NCBI GenBank assembly: GCA_030590275.1
Contig: JAUUYV010000060.1
Span: forward strand, 1-8,136
Length of the DNA: 8,136 bases
Direction of reading: 5' to 3'
DNA from: Porticoccaceae bacterium
GTDB lineage: Bacteria > Pseudomonadota > Gammaproteobacteria > Pseudomonadales > Porticoccaceae
Shown: piece by piece, positions 1 through 6,824 of the stretch
Position numbering within the stretch: the first letter of the stretch is position 1
How the letters are laid out: every line of letters starts with the position of its first letter
Notes under the pieces: model-generated
Database searches by the model: none
What the model saw: only the letters and a program-made list of their open reading frames with translations
What the model was told of the DNA's origin: nothing
Made by a program: the position numbers and the translations under genes

Positions 1-1535
1 ATCAGGGGCTGGGATATTGGGCGACCAAACGGGAAATGATATCCGGTGATCGGCTAGCGATTGTAAACCGTCACCGACGTTTCACTTACAAAGAATTCAA
101 TCGCCGCTGCAACCGCCTTGCAAATGCACTACGCGACAGCGGTGTGCGCCCAGGCGACAGGGTGTCTTCACTGTTACAAAACGGTCACGAGCAACTGGAG
201 CTGATTTTTGCGGTTGCCAAGCTCGGTGCTATATTTCTACCGATCAATTTTCGCCTCACAGTACCCGAGATTGAATACATTATTGAAGATTCCGGAGCCC
301 GAACCTTCTTTTACCACGACGAATTCGCTCACCTCGCCGAGGGCCTGCAAAAAGTTGTCCACTTTGATACCGTCGTCTATTGCGGCCGCAGCAGCAGCTG
401 CGACGACGACGCAGAATACGAAGGGCTGTTGGCCGCCGCATCGGACGAAGAAATCAACGCCACTGTACATCCAGATGATGTAGCCCTGTTAATGTACACA
501 TCTGGAACCACTGGCCGCCCCAAAGGCGCTATGCTCACCCACGCTAACCACGCCGCAAATGTAGTCCACACCACGCAACGACTACCCATACACGCGGATA
601 CTGTCGCCCTGGGCGTAGCACCGATGTTTCATATCGGTGGTACCAGCGTTACTGTATTACCAACTCTGTATCAGGGCGGAACTGTGGTTACGCTGCCCGA
701 GTTCGATGCCGTCAAAGTACTGGAAGCTACCGAGCAAGAAAAACTCACCGGCCTGTTCTGTGTACCGTCCATGTGGCAAATGATCGTCGATGAGCTGGAA
801 AAGAAAGAATGCGACCTAAGTTCCGTCGAATTTTTGATGACCGGCGCAGCACCAACACCAATGAACATCCTTAAGTACTTCCAGGCGCGGGATCTGCCCA
901 TCTACGAGGGCTTTGGCATGACGGAACTAGCGCCGCTGGTATCCATCCTCGACAAATGGGACTGCGAGCGCAAAAATGGCTCCGTAGGTTATCCCGCCTT
1001 TCACGTAGACATTCGCATCGTCGATGAAGACGACAGAGATCTTCCAGCAACCCAGGTTGGCGAGATCCTTTGCCGCGGCCCCAACATGCTGAAAGGTTAC
1101 TGGAACAAACCAGAAGCAACGGCCGAAGCACTGCGCGGCGGCTGGTATCATTCTGGCGACCTGGGTTACCTGGATGACGAGGGCTACCTTTATGTGGTCG
1201 ACCGCAAGAAAGACATGATTATAAGCGGCGGCGAGAACGTCTATCCAGCAGAGTTAGAACAGGCTATCTACCTGCATGAAGCCGTTGCCGAAGTGGCAGT
1301 AATTGGTATCCCCCACGAAAAGTGGCAAGAAGTTCCCGCCGCCTGCATCGTGCTCAAGGAAGGCAGCACTATGACAGAAAAAGAGTTAATCGAATTCTGT
1401 AATCAGCGGCTGGCTCGCTTTAAGGTACCTAAAACTGTATTTTTTATCGATGAGCTACCCAAATCCGGTGCTGGAAAAGTCCTGAAAACAGAGCTAAGAA
1501 AAAACCACGGCGGTATTACCGTAGCGGCAAAATAG
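1..1535 (+). CDS. AMP-dependent acyl-CoA synthetase (ANL superfamily), 5' partial
   Basis: Activates a carboxylic acid with ATP to an acyl-adenylate, then forms the CoA thioester; probably cytosolic. Numbering from the ATG at 36: the phosphate-binding A3 motif YTSGTTGRPKG is at residues 154-164, YEGFGMTE at 290-297 (E297 expected to bind Mg), YHSGD at 371-375 (D375 binds ribose), the hinge DRKKDMIISGGENVYP at 389-404, and the C-terminal PKSGAGK at 475-481, where K481 is the expected adenylation lysine. The frame stays open to the left edge and encodes GLGYWATKRE before that ATG, matching the usual LGYW-type N-terminus of this family. The true start is therefore probably upstream of the window and the ATG at 36 is internal. 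The sequence fits FadD-like medium/long-chain ligases, but the substrate cannot be read from it. Residues about 119-126 carry a low-complexity SSSCDDD stretch. The gene converges on the minus-strand block. Confidence 0.93.
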   Translation, partial: QGLGYWATKREMISGDRLAIVNRHRRFTYKEFNRRCNRLANALRDSGVRPGDRVSSLLQNGHEQLELIFAVAKLGAIFLPINFRLTVPEIEYIIEDSGARTFFYHDEFAHLAEGLQKVVHFDTVVYCGRSSSCDDDAEYEGLLAAASDEEINATVHPDDVALLMYTSGTTGRPKGAMLTHANHAANVVHTTQRLPIHADTVALGVAPMFHIGGTSVTVLPTLYQGGTVVTLPEFDAVKVLEATEQEKLTGLFCVPSMWQMIVDELEKKECDLSSVEFLMTGAAPTPMNILKYFQARDLPIYEGFGMTELAPLVSILDKWDCERKNGSVGYPAFHVDIRIVDEDDRDLPATQVGEILCRGPNMLKGYWNKPEATAEALRGGWYHSGDLGYLDDEGYLYVVDRKKDMIISGGENVYPAELEQAIYLHEAVAEVAVIGIPHEKWQEVPAACIVLKEGSTMTEKELIEFCNQRLARFKVPKTVFFIDELPKSGAGKVLKTELRKNHGGITVAAK

Positions 1536-1795
1536 TCGGAAGTTGTCACACTTAATATATCGAGTTATTAAGGGGCTAACGCACCCGCCAGAGCCACTTC
1601 CTGGCTCTGGCACTCTCGATATTCTTAAGACCAGGCAGGTTAAGCATTGTTTATGCGTAGCATTAATGTACGGGAGGTCTTCACCAGATAGACAGGCATG
1701 GAGACAAATAACCCTGGCTCTCACAACAGCACTACTGATCTTGTATTATTTAGAAGAAACCAAATGCACCGATAGCTTGCATTAGAAAAATCAAT
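1536..1795. other. Convergent intergenic region
   Basis: This 260-base stretch separates the acyl-CoA synthetase (+) and hexapeptide acyltransferase (-) stop codons. Besides the 1587-1611 hairpin it holds a 6-bp inverted repeat CTTAAT (1551-1556) / ATTAAG (1567-1572) and another AATGCA (1763-1768) / TGCATT (1778-1783). The latter could be a weak 3' hairpin for the minus-strand operon. I see no convincing gene here: the only long frame on the + strand starts at a TTG just after the stop and reads as non-protein-like sequence. Confidence 0.6.
1587..1611. terminator. Perfect hairpin between convergent genes, possible terminator
   Basis: GCCAGAGCC (1587-1595) and GGCTCTGGC (1603-1611) are perfect reverse complements, and A1596/T1602 extends the stem to 10 bp with a 5-base loop. 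It lies 51 bases after the stop of the acyl-CoA synthetase gene and between two convergent genes, where a terminator is expected. Neither side has a clear T-run, so it is not a textbook intrinsic terminator. It could instead stabilise the 3' end or be a small repeat element. Confidence 0.45.
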
Positions 1796-2440
1796 TCACA
1801 ACCTTGCCCTGCTCCAGGCAATACCTTTTTTGACTTCTCGCCCGGGGTTCCCCGCAACACAAACATTATTTTCAGTAGTTGATTTCGCTACCACCGTATG
1901 AGCCGCAACGACAGACCCCGAATCAATGGTGACACCCTTCAATACCGTTGCACTACGGGCTATCCAGACGTGATCACCAACAACAATACTGCTAGAAGGG
2001 TTAGTTCGCTCCCCTGTGGCTAAATCTAGCATTGAATGTTTATCACCCGTACGAATCATCAGATCCGTCGAAAGCATACAGTCGTCACCAATCGTAATAT
2101 CGGCGCCTTCATCTGCGTAAATATAAGCGCCCTCTACGGTCGTGCCTGCTCCTATGTTCACCGTCATGTTAACGCCCTCCTTACAATAAATTTTGCCGCT
2201 TCTGTAATGACAATTTTCGCGAATAATGACCGTATTCCCTTCCCCATCCAGGCGTATTTGAGTATGCCCTACCTGCGCTCCTGCCATAATAATCAGCCGA
2301 TTATTTTTCCCCCTAAGCTTTATCACACAATCTTTTAATGCTTTCCTGGCACAGGGCGCGATCTCGAGAAGGTTTTTATCACCCTCGATATAAAACCTGT
2401 ATCTCCTCACCAAATCTCTTAACATTAATAACAATCTCAC
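1796..2440 (-). CDS. Hexapeptide-repeat (left-handed beta-helix) acyltransferase
   Basis: A 214-residue protein of the LbH/WbbJ-type acyltransferase family, which normally moves acetyl from acetyl-CoA to a sugar hydroxyl or amine in the cytosol. Hexapeptide-like coils run from about residue 60 to 185, with clear repeats such as VNIGAGTTV, ITIGDDCML, IVVGDHVWIARSATV and VTIDSGSVV. The family's extended loop is TGDKHSMLD (131-139), in which H135 is the likely catalytic histidine. The chain closes with the usual CVAGNPGREVKKGI (194-207). No signal peptide is seen. I chose the GTG at 2440 because GAGG (2448-2451) lies 7 bases upstream; an in-frame ATG at residue 6 is less well placed. It starts 39 bases after the SGNH gene and is probably the last gene of that operon. 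The acceptor is unknown; a sugar of the polymer modified by the neighbouring MBOAT system, or a precursor of it, is an inference. Base composition is near 50% G+C, intermediate between the cassette core and the flanks. Confidence 0.87.
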   Translation of the reverse strand: MRLLLMLRDLVRRYRFYIEGDKNLLEIAPCARKALKDCVIKLRGKNNRLIIMAGAQVGHTQIRLDGEGNTVIIRENCHYRSGKIYCKEGVNMTVNIGAGTTVEGAYIYADEGADITIGDDCMLSTDLMIRTGDKHSMLDLATGERTNPSSSIVVGDHVWIARSATVLKGVTIDSGSVVAAHTVVAKSTTENNVCVAGNPGREVKKGIAWSRARL

Positions 2441-2479
2441 TCTTTTGCCTCAACCATTAGGATCGCTCTATGCTCAGAC

Positions 2480-3730
2480 CTAAAACAAACCACTAGAACA
2501 ATCACTCCCGTTCTCCCGCTTTTCACTCAGTAGCGTTTGGGCTCGACGCTTAAATTCTTTATATTGAACAAGATGTTCGTTTCGATATTGCTTTTGCCGC
2601 TCCCTGATAAAGCTGTTTCTATGGACAACATTTTCACTCGACAACTTTAAAGCAAAGTCCGTGCTATAACCTTCTTCACCATACATGATGTTCAGCATCA
2701 GCCTACCCAGATCGTCGTTATAATGTGACGAATCGATGAACCATTTCATCGCTACACCATCTGCCTCCGGTAAGCGCTCTACACTAAAATCATGGTATCC
2801 ACTAAAGTCCCACAACGCGACATTCCTTCCTTGCAACTCATTGTTTATAGTTTCCATAATTCTAACCAGGTCCCTTTTCCATGTTTCGTATTCTTCCCAT
2901 AAACCTCCTGCATCCAGAGTCTCCAGCAATCGAGCGTGGACAGGAGAAACAAATAAGGTCAGGTCGATATTTTTAGCCTTGGCCTCTCGCAAAATCTGAG
3001 TAAATGAAGCCATAGAGTTCCATTCTTTATTCTCATAAACGAACAGGTTATCTTTACATTCAGTCCAACCTTTTTTAGTAAGTCCGACCTCAAATTTCTC
3101 AAAGCCCCTAAGATAACCATCTCCAAGCCTTTTTGTAATTTCCCTAACGTTATTCACTTGCCCAGTTGGAAGATATTTATTATCCTGGGGCCGCTGCTTA
3201 CGCAGTGTTTTAACACTAATCCCAAACAATTCCGGAGAAAAAAGAGTTAGAAGAAGACCATGATACAAGCGCTTAGTCTTGCTGGAATCACTAGCTAATA
3301 GCTCCGGATACGGATACTTTCTCTGGTTAACCGCATTAAACATAAAAAAATCAAGGCCAATGACAACATTTTTTACTGGCGTCGTTTGAATGGCATGGGA
3401 AAAAAGGTGTTTTACCGTTGTGATATCTGCTCCACTGACCGCCGCATTAATGGCAATCTCACCCATATCGTCCCACGCAGTACCATAAACGGGAATTCCT
3501 ATTTCAGTTCGAGATGAACCAAAAGCAAGCCGGACGGGCTGACGATTTTTTATCTGAAGAGGTCTGGCAAGGCGGGTACGCGAGGTCAACCTGGATTTAT
3601 ACTCATTAAAACCTTTCTTTTTGACCAAACGGTACACATCAAGAGGGTCAACAATTAAATTGAAAACCAGAACCCCTGACAATGCTAAAAATAACAGTGT
3701 CACCAAAAATATTAAATAACGTTTATACAT
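2480..3730 (-). CDS. Membrane-anchored SGNH-hydrolase-like protein, partner of AlgI-type acyltransferase
   Basis: A 416-residue protein with one N-terminal hydrophobic segment (residues about 5-27) after MYKR, consistent with an uncleaved anchor or signal peptide and a periplasmic body. LAFGSSRTEIG (about 68-78) looks like SGNH block I, with S73 in the place of the GDS serine. FIDSSHY (about 331-337) resembles block V, giving D333 and H336 as the other triad members. SPVHARLL (about 262-269) is a further conserved-looking patch. AlgJ/AlgX-type SGNH proteins work beside MBOAT proteins to O-acetylate exported polysaccharide, which fits the upstream neighbour. The sequence is not clearly AlgJ, AlgX or PatB, so the role rests on motifs and context. 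The frame is open up to a TTG at 3796, but the ATG at 3730 directly precedes the hydrophobic segment and follows the stop of the 67-codon ORF by 1 base. Its only purine-rich site, AGAGG, is 13 bases away, suggesting coupled translation. The last 50 residues are highly charged. Confidence 0.75.
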   Translation of the reverse strand: MYKRYLIFLVTLLFLALSGVLVFNLIVDPLDVYRLVKKKGFNEYKSRLTSRTRLARPLQIKNRQPVRLAFGSSRTEIGIPVYGTAWDDMGEIAINAAVSGADITTVKHLFSHAIQTTPVKNVVIGLDFFMFNAVNQRKYPYPELLASDSSKTKRLYHGLLLTLFSPELFGISVKTLRKQRPQDNKYLPTGQVNNVREITKRLGDGYLRGFEKFEVGLTKKGWTECKDNLFVYENKEWNSMASFTQILREAKAKNIDLTLFVSPVHARLLETLDAGGLWEEYETWKRDLVRIMETINNELQGRNVALWDFSGYHDFSVERLPEADGVAMKWFIDSSHYNDDLGRLMLNIMYGEEGYSTDFALKLSSENVVHRNSFIRERQKQYRNEHLVQYKEFKRRAQTLLSEKRENGSDCSSGLF

Positions 3731-3731
3731 T

Positions 3732-3935
3732 TTATTTTGGGAACCTCTGAGCAAAACTTTCCGGTGCATACTGTGATTTAAGGTTATCAGATTCAAAACG
3801 CCAATAAACCCTTATGCTCCAGGTACGTCCCAGAGTACGCTCCACCCAACTATCATGAAAACCCGATTCACCACTTACCAGCGCAAGGAGACGACACCTA
3901 AGTCGAATACACCGAACCCAAAATTGCGCGATCAT
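3732..3935 (-). CDS. Possible 67-residue small protein between the MBOAT and SGNH genes
   Basis: I do not recognise this protein. It fills the otherwise unexplained 228-base gap between the MBOAT stop and the SGNH start. Its TAA stop is separated from the SGNH ATG by one base (TAA-A-ATG), an arrangement typical of coupled translation. It starts 23 bases after the MBOAT stop. GAGGAG (3950-3955) is 14 bases upstream of this ATG, which is far for direct initiation. A 4-codon mini-ORF (ATG at 3946, encoding MAIL) starts 3 bases after that site and its stop overlaps this start as ATGA. The product is cationic (11 K/R against 6 D/E) with four Trp. Its N-terminus WVRCIRLRCRLLALV is arginine-rich and amphipathic rather than a plain membrane span. 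It could be a genuine small subunit, a decayed gene remnant, or a chance frame; about 67 open codons alone is not proof. Confidence 0.35.
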   Translation of the reverse strand: MIAQFWVRCIRLRCRLLALVSGESGFHDSWVERTLGRTWSIRVYWRFESDNLKSQYAPESFAQRFPK

Positions 3936-3946
3936 AAGATGGCCAT
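3932..3946 (-). promoter_or_regulatory. Mini-ORF (MAIL) after GAGGAG, overlapping the small ORF
   Basis: On the minus strand GAGGAG (3955-3950) is followed after 3 bases by ATG GCC ATC TTA TGA. The TGA shares bases with the ATG at 3935 (ATGA). This could hand ribosomes from the MBOAT end to the 67-codon ORF by termination-reinitiation. The 3-base Shine-Dalgarno spacing is shorter than usual, so this is a suggestion only. Confidence 0.25.
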
Positions 3947-3958
3947 GGGCTCCTCGAA

Positions 3959-5503
3959 CTAAAATTGAAAATATAGGAATTCGCTGACTTCATTCAAGTT
4001 CAATAAGGCAACACTCGCAAGAAAAGTAACCGCAATAGCCCAACGCAAGTTCGGCTGCCATAAAATCCTGGTCTTGCAATTTTCCAACATCCCTTGCTCG
4101 TCTAGACAAACCTTAATACGTGACATCCATTGAGGCGTATTTGGCATAAACCATACAACAAATAATGACACCGCGATCCAGCGAGCAGTACTTTCTTCTA
4201 CAAAACGAGTAGCGTAAGAACTAAGCTCAACATTGATACCCAGCTGCGTAATCAAGCTTGCCAGTTGCTCAGACTCGGGATGGACAACGATACCATTAAG
4301 CCCCGCCATTCCCTCCAAAATTGTTAAAGCTCCGGCGAAAGTCTCTGCCCGAAAAAACACCCAGCCAACAACTACCGCTAAAAAGGTAAGTGCATAAGAA
4401 AAGGGCTTAGTCATCCTGTCGAAAACAGCATTGTTATGTAAGGGGCGAGTCAAGGCCACCCAGGTGTGGCAAATCATCAAATAAACCCCATGCAGCGCAC
4501 CCCAGAAAACGAAAGTCCAGGCCGCCCCGTGCCATAGACCGCCAACTAACATGGTAAGAAATAAATTCCTATAACGAGCGACCAATCCCTTCCGGTTTCC
4601 GCCCAGGGATATATACAAATAATCTCGGAGAAACCGAGACAAAGTCATGTGCCAACGACGCCAGAACTCAATGATATTTCTGGATTTATAAGGAGAGAAA
4701 AAATTAAGTGGTAATACCACACCAAACATTCTCGCCAAACCAAGCGCCATGTCAGAATACCCCGAAAAATCAAAATATAGCTGTAAGGTATAGCTTAAAG
4801 CCCCACCCCATGCCTCGAAAAAGGTGACTGCCACACCGCTGTCTGCAGCCTTGAATACTGGGGTAGCATAAACCGATATATTGTCCGCTATATAAACCTT
4901 TTTAAACAAACCCATAAAGAAGATGGTAAAGCCCACCCCCAGGTTTTCTACAAGGTTCAATGATGACTTCCCCATAAATTGGGGCAACATCTCTTTATGA
5001 TGAACAATTGGGCCAGCGATAAGCTGAGGGAAAAAAGTAACAAAAAGACAATAGTGCAAAAAGTTGTATTCCCTGGCTTCTCCGCGATAAGCATCCATGA
5101 GGTATGCAACTTGCTGAAAAGTAAAAAATGATATTGCCAGAGGTAAAAATATATTCAGGGTTGCAAGTTCACTCCCTGTTATCCCATTAATAGTGCCAAT
5201 AAAAAAATCGACGTATTTATAATAAATTAGCAAAGCTAAATTACCTGACACGCCCAACACCAAAATTAATTTTCGTACGTTTGCAGCACTCTCCCCGCTG
5301 AGCAACCTCCCGACACCATAGTTAATCACCATCGAACACACAATAATGATCACGTAGGGAGGATTCCACCATCCGTAGAAAAAAAGTGAGGTGAGCACTA
5401 ACGATGAAAGAGCCCACTCATGATTTTTTTGGCGAAGACCATAAAAAAGAGCGAGGCTTAATGGCAAAAATAGTAAGATAAAGACGTAAGAATTAAAAAG
5501 CAT
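3959..5503 (-). CDS. MBOAT-family O-acyltransferase, AlgI-like
   Basis: A 514-residue polytopic inner-membrane protein of the MBOAT family, close in length and motifs to alginate O-acetylation protein AlgI. It is expected to take an acyl group, usually acetyl, from a cytosolic donor and pass it across the membrane for O-acylation of an exported glycan. Visible family blocks are FQQVAYLMDAYRGE (129-142), FPQLIAGPI (158-166), YFDFSGYSDMALGLARMFG (243-261), EFWRRWHMTLSRFLRDYLY (279-297) and GGLWHGAAW (321-329). H325 in the last block is the invariant MBOAT histidine and H285 the second conserved one. Hydrophobic segments alternate along the whole chain. The ATG at 5503 gives the standard MLFNS-type AlgI N-terminus and has CAGG (5510-5513) 6 bases upstream. 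It heads the cassette, with the SGNH-like partner downstream. Outside the conserved core, sampled rows are about 33-40% G+C, lower than the flanking genes. The acyl group and the polymer cannot be told from this sequence. Confidence 0.94.
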   Translation of the reverse strand: MLFNSYVFILLFLPLSLALFYGLRQKNHEWALSSLVLTSLFFYGWWNPPYVIIIVCSMVINYGVGRLLSGESAANVRKLILVLGVSGNLALLIYYKYVDFFIGTINGITGSELATLNIFLPLAISFFTFQQVAYLMDAYRGEAREYNFLHYCLFVTFFPQLIAGPIVHHKEMLPQFMGKSSLNLVENLGVGFTIFFMGLFKKVYIADNISVYATPVFKAADSGVAVTFFEAWGGALSYTLQLYFDFSGYSDMALGLARMFGVVLPLNFFSPYKSRNIIEFWRRWHMTLSRFLRDYLYISLGGNRKGLVARYRNLFLTMLVGGLWHGAAWTFVFWGALHGVYLMICHTWVALTRPLHNNAVFDRMTKPFSYALTFLAVVVGWVFFRAETFAGALTILEGMAGLNGIVVHPESEQLASLITQLGINVELSSYATRFVEESTARWIAVSLFVVWFMPNTPQWMSRIKVCLDEQGMLENCKTRILWQPNLRWAIAVTFLASVALLNLNEVSEFLYFQF

Positions 5504-5585
5504 TAAAAACCTGCATGATGCACAATTTTTTTATAACTACACAATCTACTCAAATAACTTCCATTTTAATCTTCTTTATTATTTC
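5504..5585 (-). promoter_or_regulatory. AT-rich spacer upstream of the MBOAT gene
   Basis: This 82-base gap between the aminotransferase stop and the MBOAT start is very AT-rich. It contains the hyphenated palindrome TGCATGATGCA (5512-5522), whose edge overlaps the Shine-Dalgarno bases, and a run of 8 T on the + strand just above it. No hairpin terminator for the aminotransferase is visible. A cassette promoter here is plausible, but I could not find a -35/-10 pair with normal spacing. Confidence 0.3.
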
Positions 5586-6779
5586 CTACTTCAACACTTG
5601 AGCAAGCGCGTCTACAACGTAATCAACATTACCAGGCGTGACGCCAACTACATTAGTACGACTAGAATCTACAATATAAATACTGTAATCCCTTTTCAGT
5701 TGTTCGATATCGCCTTTGGAAATACCAAGAAATGAGAACATACCTTTCTGCCTCTCAAGAAAAGAAAAATCTTTCCCCACACCCCGATCGCGTAATCTGG
5801 TCGCCAATAGGCGTCGTGTATCGTTAATACGATTTCGCATCGTATCCAGCTCTTCCTCCCAACTGGCACGCAAACCGACATCGCCGAGGATTTCAGCCAC
5901 TATGGCTCCGCCGTGTGAAGGCGGCATGGAATAGATGCCACGCACAATATTATTAACGTGACTTATCGCTATGTTTCCACTGGCACTGGTTTCACTCAAT
6001 AGCGACAGACTACCAACCCGCTCCCGGTACAAACCAAAATTCTTGGAACAGGAGCTAGCCACCATTAGTTCGGGCAAACGTTCCGCCAGCACGCGAACGC
6101 CATAAGCATCGTCCTCCAACCCAGTCCCGAGCCCCTGGTAAGCCAGGTCAATAAACGGCAAAAATCCTTTCTTCTCTGCCAACCCAGCGATCGCACACCA
6201 CTGATCCGGGTTTAGATCCACGCCTGAAGGGTTATGACAACAACCGTGCAAGAGCACAACGTCAGCTGCTCCAGTCTGCTCTAGAGCAGCCATCATCGCA
6301 TCGAATTTAAGTGCGTTAGTGGCGCTATCATAATAGGGGTACTGCTCGATTTTAAGACCGGCGTTACCCAATAGCGGGGTATGGTTAGCCCAGGTCGGAT
6401 CGCTAACCCAAATTTTAGTATCCGGCCCAATTCTCGTCAGTAGTTCAGCACCTATTCGAAGCGCACCACATCCCCCTGGCGTTAGTACGGTCTCTACCCT
6501 TTTAGCCAGCAAGGCTGGGTGCTGCCTCCCAAAAATGAGCGCTTTAGCCGCCTCATTAAATTCCGGCATTCCTGCGGGGCCAATGTAGCTTTTAGTTTCT
6601 TCTCCAGCAGCAACCCGCTGCTCCGCCACTTTAACAGCCGCCATGATGGGCGTTACCCCATCTTCATTTTTGTACACTCCTACACCAAGATCGACTTTCT
6701 TTGGATTAGGGTCATTCCTGAATTCCGCCATCAAGCCCAAAATGGGATCGGGGTGGAGCATATCCAGAGAGGAAAACAT
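5586..6779 (-). CDS. Aspartate/aromatic amino acid aminotransferase (class I, AspC/TyrB type)
   Basis: A PLP-dependent cytosolic transaminase that swaps amino groups between aspartate or aromatic amino acids and 2-oxoglutarate. The 397-residue length matches E. coli AspC (396) and TyrB (397). Visible active-site features are W130, the CHNPSGVD block (181-188, N183), DLAYQG (211-216, D211 and Y214), SCSKNFGLYRERVG (243-256) with the Schiff-base lysine K246 and phosphate-binding R254, R280 before GIYSMPPSHG, which in this family binds the distal carboxylate, and SSRTN (372-376) with R374 binding the alpha-carboxylate. The frame is open upstream to 6860. I chose the ATG at 6779 because MFSSLDMLHPDPILGL aligns with family N-termini and a weak GAGA lies 5 bases upstream. 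AspC and TyrB roles cannot be separated here, so no symbol is given. Base composition is about 57% G+C in a sampled row, like the host genes and unlike the MBOAT and SGNH genes downstream. Confidence 0.93.
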   Translation of the reverse strand: MFSSLDMLHPDPILGLMAEFRNDPNPKKVDLGVGVYKNEDGVTPIMAAVKVAEQRVAAGEETKSYIGPAGMPEFNEAAKALIFGRQHPALLAKRVETVLTPGGCGALRIGAELLTRIGPDTKIWVSDPTWANHTPLLGNAGLKIEQYPYYDSATNALKFDAMMAALEQTGAADVVLLHGCCHNPSGVDLNPDQWCAIAGLAEKKGFLPFIDLAYQGLGTGLEDDAYGVRVLAERLPELMVASSCSKNFGLYRERVGSLSLLSETSASGNIAISHVNNIVRGIYSMPPSHGGAIVAEILGDVGLRASWEEELDTMRNRINDTRRLLATRLRDRGVGKDFSFLERQKGMFSFLGISKGDIEQLKRDYSIYIVDSSRTNVVGVTPGNVDYVVDALAQVLK

Positions 6780-6792
6780 AACTATCTCGCTA

Positions 6793-6810
6793 AAATGCGC
6801 ATAAATGCGC
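6793..6810. repeat. Duplicated AAATGCGC with a 10-base period in the aminotransferase leader
   Basis: AAATGCGC occurs at 6793-6800 and 6803-6810, one helical turn apart. ATGCGCAT (6795-6802) is a perfect 8-bp palindrome. The element lies 14-31 bases before the aminotransferase start codon, so it could act as an operator or a leader RNA element, or be a chance repeat. Confidence 0.35.
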
Positions 6811-6824
6811 CTGAAATTTAAGTC

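Noticed and set aside
871..1131. Minus-strand frames of 74-86 codons inside the acyl-CoA synthetase gene
   Set aside because: They are antisense to conserved ANL motifs, have no ribosome sites, and have compositions expected of antisense frames.
1763..1783. AATGCA/TGCATT hairpin as terminator of the minus-strand operon
   Set aside because: The 6-bp AT-rich stem with a 9-base loop is too weak, and the following sequence is only loosely T-rich.
1543..1785. 80-codon + strand frame after the acyl-CoA synthetase gene
   Set aside because: It begins at a TTG with no ribosome site, spans the hairpin at 1587-1611, and its translation looks like random sequence.
3731..3796. 22-residue N-terminal extension of the SGNH protein from a TTG
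   Set aside because: No ribosome site precedes the TTG, and the added residues come before a normal M-Y-K-R plus hydrophobic anchor; the ATG at 3730 is preferred.
5512..5522. TGCATGATGCA as an operator for the MBOAT gene
   Set aside because: Two 5-bp arms around a single base are short enough to occur by chance, and no matching second site is present; kept only as a note on the spacer.
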